Notes: generated from the letters alone by a model not told the origin. Positions 47,233-58,470 are shown, counted from the stretch's first letter. The stretch: 64,000 nt of DNA from Myrica gale (GCA_963930655.1 OZ005610.1:11785001-11849000); one strand, 5' to 3'. Translations and numbers: made by a program.

Positions 47233-49134
47233 TCATAACAAGTCTACTCGCGAGCCTTTAGGCTGGTCACTTTCAAATGTGTAGGGCTGATAACCAGTTG
47301 GACTAGTGAGCTGACCTGAGCCACTACTGCTCGCAGATCGTTCAATATCGTTGAGCTCAGCTACCAGAGAAATTGGCCGTTCTGGGATAGAAGGAACTGA
47401 CAGGTCCGTTTCCAACATTTTCACAACCTGATCCATTGCAGGCCTAGCATATAACTGCGGATGGGAACACAAAACAGCAACCAAAACGTACTTCTCTAGA
47501 ACTTCTGGCACACCTAACTCCGGCATTTCATGGTCAATGACATCTAAAGCTCTCCCTTCCCTCACCAATGACCATGCCCAATCAGTCACAAGACAGGGTG
47601 GGCCCCCATTGCTCATGGTGAGCGCCTTCCTGCCACTCAAAAGCTCAAGAAGCACAACCCCAAAGCTGTACACATCACTTCTCTCAGTCAATTGACCATA
47701 CAAAGCATACTCAGGAGCAACATAGCCCATCGTCCCTGCCACTCTTGTGCTCATATGCGTCATTCCCTCAGGCGTAAACTTTGCAAGCCCGAAATCCGCC
47801 ACCTGGGCCTCAAAACACTCGTCCAAAAGTATATTACTAGCTTTGATGTCCCTATGTATAATTCCCGGCTGAGCACCGTAATGCAAATAAGCCAATCCCC
47901 TGGCAGTACCTAACGCTATCTTCTGCCTAATCGGCCAACTTAGCTTCTTCTCCAAAGACCCAAACAAATGGTCATGAAGACTCCCATTCTTCATCAGATC
48001 ACACACAATAATCCTCTGGTGACCCTCGAATGGAGTCGTGGCAGTACAGTACCCTCTCAAAGCAACAAGGTTGACATGCCTAACGCTCGCGATAACCTCC
48101 ACCTCATGTGCAAAAGTGGCATCTCCTGCAGCAGAACAATTCTTGAACCTCTTCAATGCAACCTCAGACCCGTCTAGCAACACCCCTTTGTACACATTTC
48201 CATACCCTCCCCTTCCAATTATGCTATCCCTGGAGAAATTCTTGGTAGCTTTCTTAATTTCATCAAATGTAAACCTCACCAGAGTAGTACTCTCATGGAT
48301 TGACTCCAGACCAGAGCCCAATCCCATCTCAACTTTACCAAGCTGTGCTCTGTTCATCTTCATCTTCATGTTCGATCTCTTTCTTCTTAGCCAAAAAAAC
48401 CAAACCGCGCCAATCGTAAGCGAAATCCCGACACCGCCACAAATCAAGACCACCAAGATCACCACCTTCCGCCGAAGGCTTTTGGAGCTCGAGGAAGTGA
48501 AATCGAGGGAGAAGAGGCACTTGGCAGTGCCCTTGTCGGTGGGACCGTACATATTGGCGAACGCGGCCGCGTAAATCGTCGCGTATGCCGGGCAGTCGGA
48601 GAGGTTGCCGATGGAGGGTCCAGTCAGGTACGAGGCCTGCAGTGTCGAGAGGCTGGTGGTGCAGGACGCGCAGGGGGAGTTGTCATAGAGGGACTGGTTG
48701 CAGTTGGAGACGACGTCGTTCAGTGTACGTTTGGGGACTATGGCTTCGAACTGGGCCCTGGTGGAGATGTTCATGCAGCCCTCGGCGATCCAGTCGGTCT
48801 GGAAGCCGCAGGAGGAGCGGATGTCGAAGTTGGGGATGAAATCGTCGATCAGGGCTTGGTAGGCGGACCAGCAGGAGTCGGACGCGTTGAGCGGGGGAAG
48901 GAATGAGTTGGTAAGCTGAAGGTAGTGGGACTCGACGAGTCGGAGGCCTTGGCGGATGTACTGGCACTCGGTGGTCAGGTCCAATTTCGGCCGGTCCGAG
49001 CTCTGGACGAACTTGCGTAGGACGCCGAAATCGAGAGGGCACGCAACGGTGTCGTTCTGTTGGGAAAGTGTTGGGGAGGATAGCAGCACTAAAGCCAAAG
49101 TCAGGGCTCCAAGGAAGAAATGGAAGATGGACAT
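47233..49134 (-). CDS. RKF3: RKF3-type receptor-like serine/threonine kinase with SPARK ectodomain
   Basis: A 633-residue intronless ORF. Residues 1-24 form a signal peptide. About 30-205 is a Cys-rich SPARK ectodomain (ACPLDF, DSCWSAY, SSCGF, PCASC). 224-249 is the membrane helix, followed by RRKR. The kinase domain starts near 300: Gly loop GRGGYG (307-312), Lys328 in VALKRF, HRDIKASN (427-434), DFGLAKF (447-453), APEYALYGQLTERSDVYSFG. Arg before the catalytic Asp makes it an RD kinase with all key residues, so probably active at the plasma membrane. It is named after Arabidopsis receptor-like kinase in flowers 3; the ligand is unknown. The Ser-rich tail (ASSSGSGQLTSP) may be phosphorylated. 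Confidence 0.92.
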   Translation of the reverse strand: MSIFHFFLGALTLALVLLSSPTLSQQNDTVACPLDFGVLRKFVQSSDRPKLDLTTECQYIRQGLRLVESHYLQLTNSFLPPLNASDSCWSAYQALIDDFIPNFDIRSSCGFQTDWIAEGCMNISTRAQFEAIVPKRTLNDVVSNCNQSLYDNSPCASCTTSLSTLQASYLTGPSIGNLSDCPAYATIYAAAFANMYGPTDKGTAKCLFSLDFTSSSSKSLRRKVVILVVLICGGVGISLTIGAVWFFWLRRKRSNMKMKMNRAQLGKVEMGLGSGLESIHESTTLVRFTFDEIKKATKNFSRDSIIGRGGYGNVYKGVLLDGSEVALKRFKNCSAAGDATFAHEVEVIASVRHVNLVALRGYCTATTPFEGHQRIIVCDLMKNGSLHDHLFGSLEKKLSWPIRQKIALGTARGLAYLHYGAQPGIIHRDIKASNILLDECFEAQVADFGLAKFTPEGMTHMSTRVAGTMGYVAPEYALYGQLTERSDVYSFGVVLLELLSGRKALTMSNGGPPCLVTDWAWSLVREGRALDVIDHEMPELGVPEVLEKYVLVAVLCSHPQLYARPAMDQVVKMLETDLSVPSIPERPISLVAELNDIERSASSSGSGQLTSPTGYQPYTFESDQPKGSRVDLL

Positions 49135-50640
49135 TAGGGGGAGAGAGATTCAGCTGCTCATGTAGAGTATGGTGACCTGGAATTATATTTGACTGTGCTG
49201 GAGTGATGAGCTTTGGTCCAGCCAGCCACTGTGATAGTCTCTGATTGCTTGCTTAAAAGGGGCTTGATTGAGGACAAAGAAGAGACAAATACGAAGGGGC
49301 AGGTTCCAGGAACTGAGATGAAAGTCGTCTAGCTTTGGAGTAGTTAGCAAGCAGGTTCCAAGATATCGTATCATGTTTGCCAATCTTTTGTGGGGGATTA
49401 GCAGCAGGGGAAGCTTTGCCTGTTGAGTGTCTGTTGACGATGAGGTTACTTTTTTTCATCTTGTGGGCATCCTCTGAATATAAAACTACCAAAAGTATTG
49501 TATAAGTTATTAGTTATAATAAACAAAACAACAGTGAGCATATCGAAAAGTCTATGCATGAATATCTCTAAACAAGGCAATTGCGTCCACGGCAGCCAAA
49601 GAGAGAGAGACACGGAAAGGAAGGAAGTTTTCAACTGCTACTTTCGAACTCCTACTGCAATTAGTCTCATATCACAGCCCTGGACTACCCAAGTGATTAA
49701 GAAGGGATAAAAATTTATGCTGCCATGGTGTTTAAAACGTGAGAATTGATTTGTTCCTTTCCATCATGATGTACTTAATAAATTAATTAGCTCAAATTCT
49801 GTCTGCTTATTATTATTGGTCAAGATTTTAGGTCTTGGAAGGGAGGAACTCCATATTATATAGAGTTCAATGACAAGACTAAAGGTCTTACTCTAATCTA
49901 TTGGAATATCCCTAGACACAAAAAGCTTTAAACCAAACATAGCCTAAACTTGTTGGAAGTATCTATAAAGTTTTCTTTCTTGCTGAAACATTGTAAATTT
50001 TCAGAATCTTCTGATATTACGAGGACTTGATTTCGAAACTTTAATAAAGATGTTTGGTTACATGATTGTCTTGACTCTTGACCCATAAACTATGTATACC
50101 CCACAAGTTATTGCCTATATTACCCTAGTATAGGAAGAAACAAGGGGAACTTATCCCAGAGAAGCAGATACACCATGCAGATGCAGGATTAGTTTGAGGT
50201 GGGGGGGTCGAAGAGTTCAAGAAGTCAAAGTGGTGAAATTAGTGCTAAGTCTCGAGAAGGGACCCCAAGGAAGGAAAGGTCTAGGAGGGGCCTCAATAAT
50301 GAGATGAGTGGGTTGGTTTTGACTTTTGAGGGTGGGCTCTGTCGGCAGGGGTGACCACATTTTCATAGATAGAGATGCGTCTATAATATAGGAGATGCAA
50401 CATTGACATTTGGAGACACAAAGGCGATTATCATCCAAAATCTAGCAAATGCAGGGGAACAGATCACTTTCATAGCTGGAGATATCCCGAGAAATCAAGT
50501 TGGGAATTTCTAGACCTATCCCTATTTGACACAAGACCAAGCCTCAAGAATCAACATCCTAATAGTCTCCATTCTCAGGAGATATTTGCATATTTGAGTA
50601 GTTGTTAATCTGCAACGATACGGGTAATTGGTACACGATG
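49135..50640. other. Promoter side of RKF3 and gene-free DNA
   Basis: The first few hundred bases should contain the RKF3 promoter. Nothing else was recognised. Confidence 0.35.
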
Positions 50641-51046
50641 CAATCACCATATATATTGTTATTTTAGACTGTGAGTCCAAATATCAACCCAAGAGATAGT
50701 GAATTGGGTTTATAAAAAAATTTAATCATTTTTTTTAAAACGCAGATATGAATATTTAAAAAAAATAATAGTCAAATAACAATAAATGATAGCAATAAGT
50801 ACTAGGGAAGAGAGATAACACCACAATTTTTAGGTGGTTTGACCAAGACTTACCTATGTCCACCCCCAAGGCTATTGCCTTCTTTGGGCTTCTCCACTAT
50901 AATCCAATAGTGTCTAGAACTTAGCTTCCGGGTGCTAAGTGACTGTTATAAGATTTTTCTCGAGCTCACTCTTCAACTCGTTACAAATCTCAATGTCTAT
51001 GAAATTTCTTCTATCCTCACGGGTAGGCCCAAGTATATATCACACT
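50640..51046. other. Retroelement-like flank of the plastid fragment
   Basis: Phrases such as TTTTTAGGTGGTTTGACCAAG and TACCTATGTCCACCCCCAAGG are of a kind common in plant repetitive elements. No domain can be read. Confidence 0.3.
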
Positions 51047-51400
51047 CATGAATTTATCTTGAATCGGGATCTTTTGGCTCAACTTTATCCCAGTTTTGCT
51101 GAGGGAGCAACCCCATTTTTTACCTTGAATTGGTCAAAATATGCGGAATTTCTTACTTTTCGTGGAGGGTTAGACCCAGTAACTGGGGGTCTATGGCTAA
51201 CCGATATTGCACACCATCATTTAGCTATTGCAATTCTTTTCCTGATAGCGGGTCACATGTATAGGACCAACTGGGGCATTGGTCATGGTATAAAAGATAT
51301 TTTAGAGGCTCATAAGGGTCCATTTACAGGCCAGGGACATAAAGGCCTATATGAGATCCTAACAACATCGTGGCATGCTCAATTATCTATTAACCTAGCC
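51047..51400 (+). pseudogene. psaA: Nuclear plastid DNA: internal fragment of psaA
   Basis: 118 codons in frame match the central part of photosystem I protein Psa[72 protein letters not shown] few residues differ from the common plastid sequence as I know it (for example YAEF, GHGIK, SINLA). Both ends are abrupt, joined to unrelated nuclear sequence. It is part of a 165-codon ORF (50939-51436) with no frameshift, but cannot encode a working protein. It is an organelle-to-nucleus transfer. Confidence 0.9.
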
Positions 51401-52250
51401 CAGCATCTTCTGCCGATTGTCAGCCTGTTCAGCTGACCTCAGAGGATTCCAGTCACCCGGCACAGCATGTTTATTCTCGGCGGCGATTACATTATGTTTC
51501 CCAGGCTAAGACTACTCCAGAAGATCAGCAGTCTAGCCCAGTTGCTTCCCTTCCAGTCGGAACTGGATCGGAAAAAAGAGGGATTCCAGTTGTAAGATAT
51601 AAGTTTTCAAAGTTTAATGATATATGAATAAACAATAGCTCTCAGAACTAGATCAGCAAAACAAAGCTCGATAAATGGCTACAAGACAAGATCTGATGAT
51701 GATAACAACAATAGGAGATCATATCTTCTTGGAAAACGTGCAGCCTTTGTCTTTTGCGTTTTTAATTTATGTGGTTTTGTCTTGTAATTACAACTGGATC
51801 TACATATTAAGAGCTCTCAGGGAGTAGGAGAGACGACACTGTAGTCTCTCCTTCAGCGGCAGTTGTCATTGCTTTGTGCGGTGATTTGTTTCTTTCAATG
51901 AGCTTTCGAGTTCATTTTTCACGGGTTTTCTGTGTTTCCAAGGACCTTCGTGTCCTCTCGCTTCGGGCCTTGTGCCCGCCACAATTGAGGACTTTGTGTC
52001 CTCCATTATAGCCACTTTATTGTTGGCCCCTAAACTTGTCGTTGGCCCTTTAGGTCCTTCTTATTATTGCCAAAAAATTATGTGTGCAAATTCAACTGGA
52101 TCCCAATAATATCCTCATGAGATTAATCTTGCAACCTACGTACATTTACAAGGCATGTTTCTTTCTAATTGTCTTCTGCGTAGCAGGGAGAGAATCTTGA
52201 TTGCACTAGATCATACAAATAGGGATGCAGCAGCCAGCAACCACTTGTTT
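51401..52250. other. Possible retroelement remnant
   Basis: Right after psaA, another frame reads VYSRRRLHYVSQAK and then a Ser/Pro/Gln-rich run to a stop near 51627, reminiscent of the linker before RT in copia polyproteins. No catalytic motif is present. 51630-52080 is untranslated-looking and contains GTGTCCTC and TTGGCCC phrases repeated locally. Confidence 0.25.
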
Positions 52251-52253
52251 TAT

Positions 52254-52742
52254 TTTTTAAAGCAATGAAATTTCATTTAGCAAAGCCAACAATCAAATAC
52301 AAAAAAAAAAAATCTCTCAAGGAGGTTTTAAAAAAATCACTTAAGAGTCTTAAACAAGACGCAGGTAAAACAGTATAAGGAATATCCTTAAAATACCGCC
52401 CAGAGGCCACCTACTTAGCTAAAAGCTATCCGCTACCGAATTGGCTTGACGTGAAATTTTGAAGAAGCTCCACAGTAGATTGAGGGACTTCGTTTCTCGA
52501 ATGACTTCAATGGTGTCACCAGGAGAGCCCAAGAAGCAGGTAAAACACCAGGATGCAGCAAACCACCTGCTATAGCAATCGAATGTGATTGCATCTAGTG
52601 CAGCAGTATACCCTGGAGAAACAAAGTGTTTTTTTTTTGAAACCCCTGATTCAGACCACTCACGCAAGGAGACCACATTTTCGAGTTTCTCGAATCCGAT
52701 TCCATTATTAAAGTGGAAAGGATCGTCAAAAGTTTGAGCCAT
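52254..52742 (-). mobile_element. 3' end of a LINE with RNase H remnant
   Basis: The minus-strand ORF (52742-52419) ends ISRQANSVADSF, as in the C-terminal RNase H domain of plant L1-type LINEs (xRxANxVADxLA). It is followed by a ~160-bp tail ending AATGAAATTTCATTGC and an A-rich end near 52254. Catalytic residues cannot be shown, and the target duplication was not found. Confidence 0.45.
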
Positions 52743-52804
52743 CTGGGTTTGCTTTTTTCCTTCTTTTCTTCTCCTACCAAATTAATACAAGAGGCAAGGG
52801 TAAA

Positions 52805-53100
52805 TTAAAGAGCATTCATTACTACTATTGGAAGTTCTAATAACAGAATCCAAGTTAGTGGTTGATTTCACTTCCTTTAGCTACTCATATGCTAAAGTAG
52901 TCACTTTTTATAATTATATTATGTATGGAGTAAAGTCGTCATTTCACAGAATCAAAATAGTAATTTTTGTCCAAATTAAGGGCATGAGTGTAAAGTGTAA
53001 ACAATTAATAGTTGTTGGGCGAAATATATTGAAATGAGTAGTCTAAAATGTAAAGTGTTAGAACCCTAATAATCGGGGGCGAAAAGTGTATTTAAGCCTT
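52805..53100. mobile_element. MITE-like element 1 of a cluster
   Basis: The right half (GTCCAAATTAAGGGCATGAG, AAGTGTAAACAATTAATAG, GCGAAAAGTGTATTTAAGCC) is homologous to the element at 53603-53915. The left boundary is uncertain. Confidence 0.45.
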
Positions 53101-53153
53101 GTACAAAAAAAAAAAGAGAGCTTATATGAATTATGATGAGTTATCCTAAAAGG

Positions 53154-53534
53154 AAGGCATGATACTTTGTACCCTCCAATTATGAGAGTTTTGACACTTT
53201 GCATCCCAAATTATTATTTTCGCTATATTAAACTCACTAACTATTGATTTTAAACACTTTGCATCCTTAGTTCAATTTTTTTACAGAGTTACTTTTTTAT
53301 CCATTGAAATTACGATTTTACTCTAGTAAAAATGTCTCATTTAAAAAAATTATGGAGATTAAATTATCATTTCACGCTCCAAATAATAATTTTATGTTGA
53401 AATTGACATAACATTTAGATGAAAATTGTCTAAAATCAATAGTTGATAGATACAATATGACAAAAATAATAACTTTAGACGCATAGTGTTACAATCTTCT
53501 CAGAGTTGGAGAGGGCAAAATATATTTATACCTT
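53154..53534. mobile_element. MITE-like element 2 of a cluster, palindromic
   Basis: The left arm (ACTTTGTACCCTCCAATTATG, ACACTTTGCATCCC, ACTATTGATTTTA) matches the reverse complement of the right arm (ATTTTGCCCTCTCCAACT, ACACTATGCGTCT, ACTATTGATTTTAG). No ORF. Confidence 0.6.
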
Positions 53535-53602
53535 AAATTAAAGTATGTTATATCATCTTAATACTGCAACAAGCATCTCAAATATTTATTCTTATTATTA
53601 TT

Positions 53603-53915
53603 GAGGTTAAATACACTTTTCAAACTAGACTATCGATTTCGTTATATTTGACATCTTAACTATCAATTGTTTACACTTTTCACCTCGTAACTAATTTGGA
53701 CAGAAATTTCTATTTTGATTAAGTGGATTGAAGAATTTATCTTCATACAAAATATAATGATAAAAAATTATGAAGGTAAAATCATCATTTTAATAAATCA
53801 GAATATCAATTTTCGTCCAAATTAACAGTATGGTGCAAAGTGTAAATAGTTGATAATCGATGAACGAAATGTAACCTAATTGATAGTATGAACTATCAGT
53901 GTATTTCTTCTTGGT
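53603..53915. mobile_element. MITE-like element 3 of a cluster, palindromic
   Basis: The arms beginning AAATACACTTTTC and ending GTGTATTTC match each other in inverted orientation through ACTATCAATTGTTTACACTTTTCACC-like and AATTTGGACAGAAATT-like blocks. Same family as element 1. Confidence 0.6.
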
Positions 53916-54164
53916 TAAACATTCAAAGCAAATTTCTGTTCATTTTCGTCATTGATAAAGTCGGTACGATCTCTGCATTCTTCATTAACGCGGAAGAAGT
54001 TCAAAAGTCTCATAAAAAAATTGGATAAGATCAGCTACATTTCAAAAGAAATATTAGTTTAAGGAAATCAATTGCTCAAAATAAGTGTTTAAGAATACAT
54101 CACAAAATAAAATCATGACAAATTGAGGGGATAAGGTATAAATATCTTCCTCTGCTATGGGATG

Positions 54165-54335
54165 TCTACATGCCAAAATTTTAGGATAAAAAAATTTTGA
54201 TTTATGAGAATTAATGAAAAAGTGGAAAGAGATAATTTGAGTCAATTTTTTTATGTTTATTGTAATAAAAAATAATAATTTAATAAGATAAATTGATTAT
54301 TTTATAATTATTTTATTAAACCTAATATATAGCAT
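54165..54335. mobile_element. Partial MITE, PIF/Harbinger-like family
   Basis: The core AATGAAAAAGTGGAAAGAGATAATTTGA and an A/T-rich remainder match the 54.4-kb copy. The ends are unclear. Confidence 0.4.
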
Positions 54336-54395
54336 CAAAACAATTTAAGTCAAGACTTTGGGGCTGGGCCATTAGTTGATTGGAAGTCTTATTAA

Positions 54396-54591
54396 GGTTG
54401 TGTTTAAGAAGTAAAATTTTAGGGTTGTTAAAATTTTAGGTACTGAGGTTGATGAAAAAGTGAAGAGAGAATTATTTTTTATATTTTTATAGTGAAAAGT
54501 AGTGATTTGATTGGAAGAGATAAATTATATTATAATTTTTTATTGTGTTAAAATTTCAAGATTGATAAAATTTTAGTGTGCAAACAGAGCC
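54396..54591. mobile_element. MITE, best-preserved PIF/Harbinger-like copy
   Basis: 196 bp between TAA duplications (54393-54395 and 54592-54594). The inverted ends are GGTTGTGTTTAAGAAGTAAAA and the complement of TTTTAGTGTGCAAACAGAGCC, and the core is TGATGAAAAAGTGAAGAGAG. The 3-bp TAA duplication is typical of Tourist/PIF-Harbinger MITEs. Confidence 0.7.
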
Positions 54592-54594
54592 TAA

Positions 54595-55079
54595 GTCAGT
54601 TAGTGTAATTCTTGCTTGTTAGCCAGTACTTAGTCCATGTCAAAAATTAAGAAAAATTAGTTCATCATCCAAATAACAGCATCGAGCCCTCTCAAGGCAA
54701 GTAAGGGAGAACAGTCTAACTCCTTAGAACCAGAGGATGGCTAATCCTCGTAATTTCTTTTACTTTTTTTTTACGATCAAAACACTTTTCACATTCCACA
54801 AATTCCAGAAAAAAAAAAAATTCCAAAAATATATTTGTTCACATACACTCCCAAGCTCAAGTATTAGGCCTAGTTTTGAAGCCTTTGCTAGGCTCAATGA
54901 AACTGAGAATTCAGCAATGGCATCTTTGTTGAACCCATTCTAAAACCAACCCACTGTCCGGGACTTGACATCTTATACTAATTAATTCACATTCTTATAC
55001 TTGCAAGGCTGCCATTTTGGCCCGGGTGCACAATGATCTGCCCTTTACATTTTTCAGGGTTTGAAGCAGTCATTCTAGA
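54595..55079. other. Gene-free DNA
   Basis: Nothing recognised. Confidence 0.35.
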
Positions 55080-55870
55080 GAGTCTTCTCTAGTTTCTTTC
55101 CTTTTTCTAGTCCTCAAGTTGGAACTGACTTCTTTCGGTCAGTTTTGGCTCGCGGGAAGAGCGGGTAGCTTGCCTACCTCTACGCGTATCTCGCTTTCAG
55201 AAGAAAAGAATATCCAACATATTCTACTCGGTGCTCTTCAGGCCACGAGTAGATGGATAGACCATTATAGACTTTTGCTGATGCCTCGAAGACATGCAAA
55301 CAAAGAAATGGCAACGACACCGACAGCAACTAAAACTAGAAATAGAAAAAGAATGGTAAATATTATCAGCTTAATACATAAAGCTAGGGGTCGTTGTTTG
55401 ATGAGTAGGATCCGCTGAAGCATCTGCATCAGGAACGTCATCCTTAGATTAGTGCAAGGACATACTGTCCTATGATTAAGACAGGACCTGCAATGATGAT
55501 TCGAAAACCAGATTGAGCCCCTAGATGTTGAACAGTAGTTTGTCTAGAGTTGAGTTCTCCTACCCCCACTTCAGGATCGGTATCCTATGCAATTAGGTCA
55601 CCCCAGTTATATGTGCAATTCGGAGAGATGGAGAGAAAGGAGTGGGTTCCGCTCGGGACTTACAGGAAATCTCCGTCCCCCACTTCATCCCCTACCTGAA
55701 ATTCCTGATAAGGAAGAGCTGACTGGTGCGATCACGTTTTCTAACTTTGACTGGGTGGTGGTATACGAGAGTTTCACATATTCCCTTGTAAGGATTCATT
55801 TTCGAATGAGTTCGATTGGACGGAGAGATTATCTCCTATAAATCTAATAGTCTACAACAATCCACGTCAT
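55080..55870. other. Unassigned GC-balanced block, possibly organelle-derived
   Basis: A 99-codon ORF (55119-55418) and a minus-strand run reading VGELNSRQTTVQHLGAQSGF (about 55590-55530) look coding but are not assigned. Composition differs from the AT-rich surroundings. It may be mitochondrial DNA or an old transposon piece. Confidence 0.2.
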
Positions 55871-55916
55871 TGCAAAGAGTATTATAATCAGAATCAGTTC
55901 GTTGGTCAATAGCACT

Positions 55917-56339
55917 TGATGAGCCATAAAATATCAGGTCCTATCAGACCTGACCACCCCAGGTCTGGCACGTTGCCAGCATATTCGCCTGGTCACTCCA
56001 TCTCTCGTTAGGAGTCCTAGAGGTTTTAAACTCTTAAACAAGCACCTACTTGATCGAAGAGGATAAAGATCCTATGTATTCGGGAGACCTCTTTCTCTCC
56101 TAATAGAACTTCATAACTCAGTTAAGAGTTAAACTTCCAATAAAGGTGTGGTTCCTAAACCCATATAAAAAGCAAGGCATTACATTTTATTAGATCTATG
56201 CTTAATTTCATTCTCTAAACACTAAACATTTTCTTGAGATCTAACTTGGCAGTCAGAGACTTGATCCGAGGCACCTCCTCCTTGGTGATTTTTTCAAGAT
56301 CGATCAACTCCAATTATGTAGTGATTTTTGACATCATCA
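55917..56339 (+). repeat. LTR of a Ty3/gypsy element
   Basis: The LTR runs from TGATGA to TCATCA (423 bp) with a TATAAAAAG box at ~56164. It is directly followed by TTGGCGTCGTTTGTGGGAA (from 56341), a near match to the primer-binding region TTGGCGCCGTCTGTGGGAA typical of plant Tat-type gypsy elements. No second LTR lies in the window. Confidence 0.75.
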
Positions 56340-58470
56340 GTTGGCGTCGTTTGTGGGAATTTCTCGACAAAAGCCATCTCTTAGACGATCTAACGTTGTC
56401 TTTCTACCCTGATGTCTTCCACGTCAGACGATCAGAATGGTGTCATGCAATCTTGCGTTGTCGTCGGCACACCTCCCATGGATGATACCTTGTTGGTCTT
56501 CCTGGCTAAGAAAGTATAAAGCCTTGTCCATAGGCTTGAGGGGCCTCCTCCACCTCCGCCTTCGTCTCTACCAGCATCCTCTCCCAAGTCTCAACTTTCA
56601 TCCCTCATCGAGAGGGGTCAGATGAGACTCACCCGGACTCTCGCTTCACTGCTCGGTCCTTTCCTCGGCCGGCCAGTGGCGACGGTTTGCATGCTGCGCT
56701 CCATGACCAAATGATGGCTCAGACCGAACAAATTTGCCTGTTCGAGCAGAAATTGGCAGCTATGGAGTCCTCAAAGACAAGTGGCATCGCCGCCCTATCA
56801 CAACATGAGAGTTCCCCGTTCGCAGCAGAGGTGCTCGCATACGCATTGCCTAAATGATTACGACCACCAACTATTGACCTTTTTTATGGCTCGGGAGATC
56901 CATGTAATCATATTGAGATTTTTCGTCTCCACATGCATGTCCGGTTCTCTGCCGGGTTTTCTCACCTTGAAGGGACCAGCACAGCGAAGGTTCTCTGGTC
57001 TGCCACCAGGATCTATTGATGATTTCGACACACTCAACGCGTTGTTCGTAAGCCATTTTGTCTCTAATAGGAAGCTCAAGGGACTGTCCTCTTACCTTTT
57101 CAGCATTAAGCAATCACCCAAGGAAAGATTGTTGGCCTATCTTGCTCGGTTCAATCGCAAAGCTGTCTCCATCTCGTGAGCCACCGATGAGACCAAACTT
57201 ATGGCCTTGACCACCGGCCTAGAGCCTAGCGACTTCCTGAAATACCTCTTTAGGAAAAAGCCGACAAATTTCGGGGACGTCATAAGGGAGGCTCAAGAAC
57301 ACATGGACTGTGAGAACATGTTCTCTGCTCGGGTTGGTCACCTTCTGCCTAAGCAGCCCAGGCCTGAGAAGCGTGATCGGTAGCATGACCGTTCACGTTC
57401 CAAGGAGCAGCGCCGATGGTCAACGAGGAATACTCATGCATATCAAACATGACCCGAGCGTGAAGTTGCCTAAAAAACTCCATGGACATCCAGAATAGAT
57501 AGATCATGGAAAGCACTGTGAATTTCACGAAGAATATGGTCACTCCACCAATGATTGTTTGGAGTTAAAAAATAGATAGAATATTTGCTAAAGGAGGACA
57601 AACTTCGTCCTTTCATCTTGGAATGCGGTGCTAGACTCAGAGGCCATGAACGGAGTTCGCGATGGGAGCATCAACCGGTGGTTAATAGCCCAGCGGATCA
57701 GGGCGACCTAACTCCTCCACCTCCTCGGGGTTTGGTAAGAACAATAATGAGTGTGCACGACATTGTGGGCCCAAGCAAAAGAGCACAGAAGAGCTACATG
57801 CGCGAAGCTCAGCACCATCAAGTGTTCATTGCCGAGCAGCCCTGGACGCAACCCTGAACATAAGATGTACATATCACCTTTACCAAGGTTGATGCTGTGG
57901 GAGTGATATAGTCGCACAATGATGACATCGTCATTGAGGTCTTGATCGCTAACTTTGTTGTCAGAAGGGTCCTCATGGACAATGATAGTTCCGCTGATAT
58001 CTTGTTTTCCAACGTTTATGCACAGTTGGGATTGGAGGATTCCTCGCTCTTGTCATCCTTTACAGAGTTGTTCAGTTTTGATGGCCACAAAGTTAACCCG
58101 ATGGGGTTGGTAAAGCTCCACCTCACTATGGAAAATCATCTCACGTCAGCTACAACATTGGTTAACTTGCTGGTGGTGAACGAGCACTCATCCTACAATG
58201 TCATCATTGGCAGGACCAGCCTCGTCGCGCCCATGCCATCTTCTCTGTTTACCACCTCACGATAAATTTCCCCACTTCTTAGGGAACGAGTGTGGTCAAG
58301 GGAGACAAGAAGGTTGCTCGGGGTTGTTATTACCCGACAATGAAAGGCCAAAATGGACCTGACTTCTGTCGAATGGTCAACCGCACTTATAATGTTGTCG
58401 CTGATGTTGAATCTTTAGCACAGATCGGGGAAGACAAGGCCTAAGAAGCGGCAAGCATGAGGAATCGTAA
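56340..58470 (+). mobile_element. Truncated, frame-broken Ty3/gypsy element (gag and protease only)
   Basis: Gag is readable across several frames between about 56860 and 57390 (LKGPAQRRFSGLPPGSIDDF, LSSYLFSIKQSPKERLLAYL, FRKKPTNFGDVIREAQEHM). The protease part at 57942-58262 has VLMDNDSSADILFSNVY (Asp-Asn-Asp-Ser where DxG is usual) and YNVIIGRTSL. Stops and frameshifts are many, and no RT, RNase H, integrase or 3' LTR follows. It is a dead 5' fragment. Confidence 0.8.

Noticed and set aside
48038..48574. 178-codon plus-strand ORF
   Set aside because: Antisense to the RKF3 kinase and membrane-helix region; RKF3 is strongly supported by motifs.
51047..51400. psaA as a functional gene
   Set aside because: Only an internal fragment is present, with nuclear repeat DNA on both sides.
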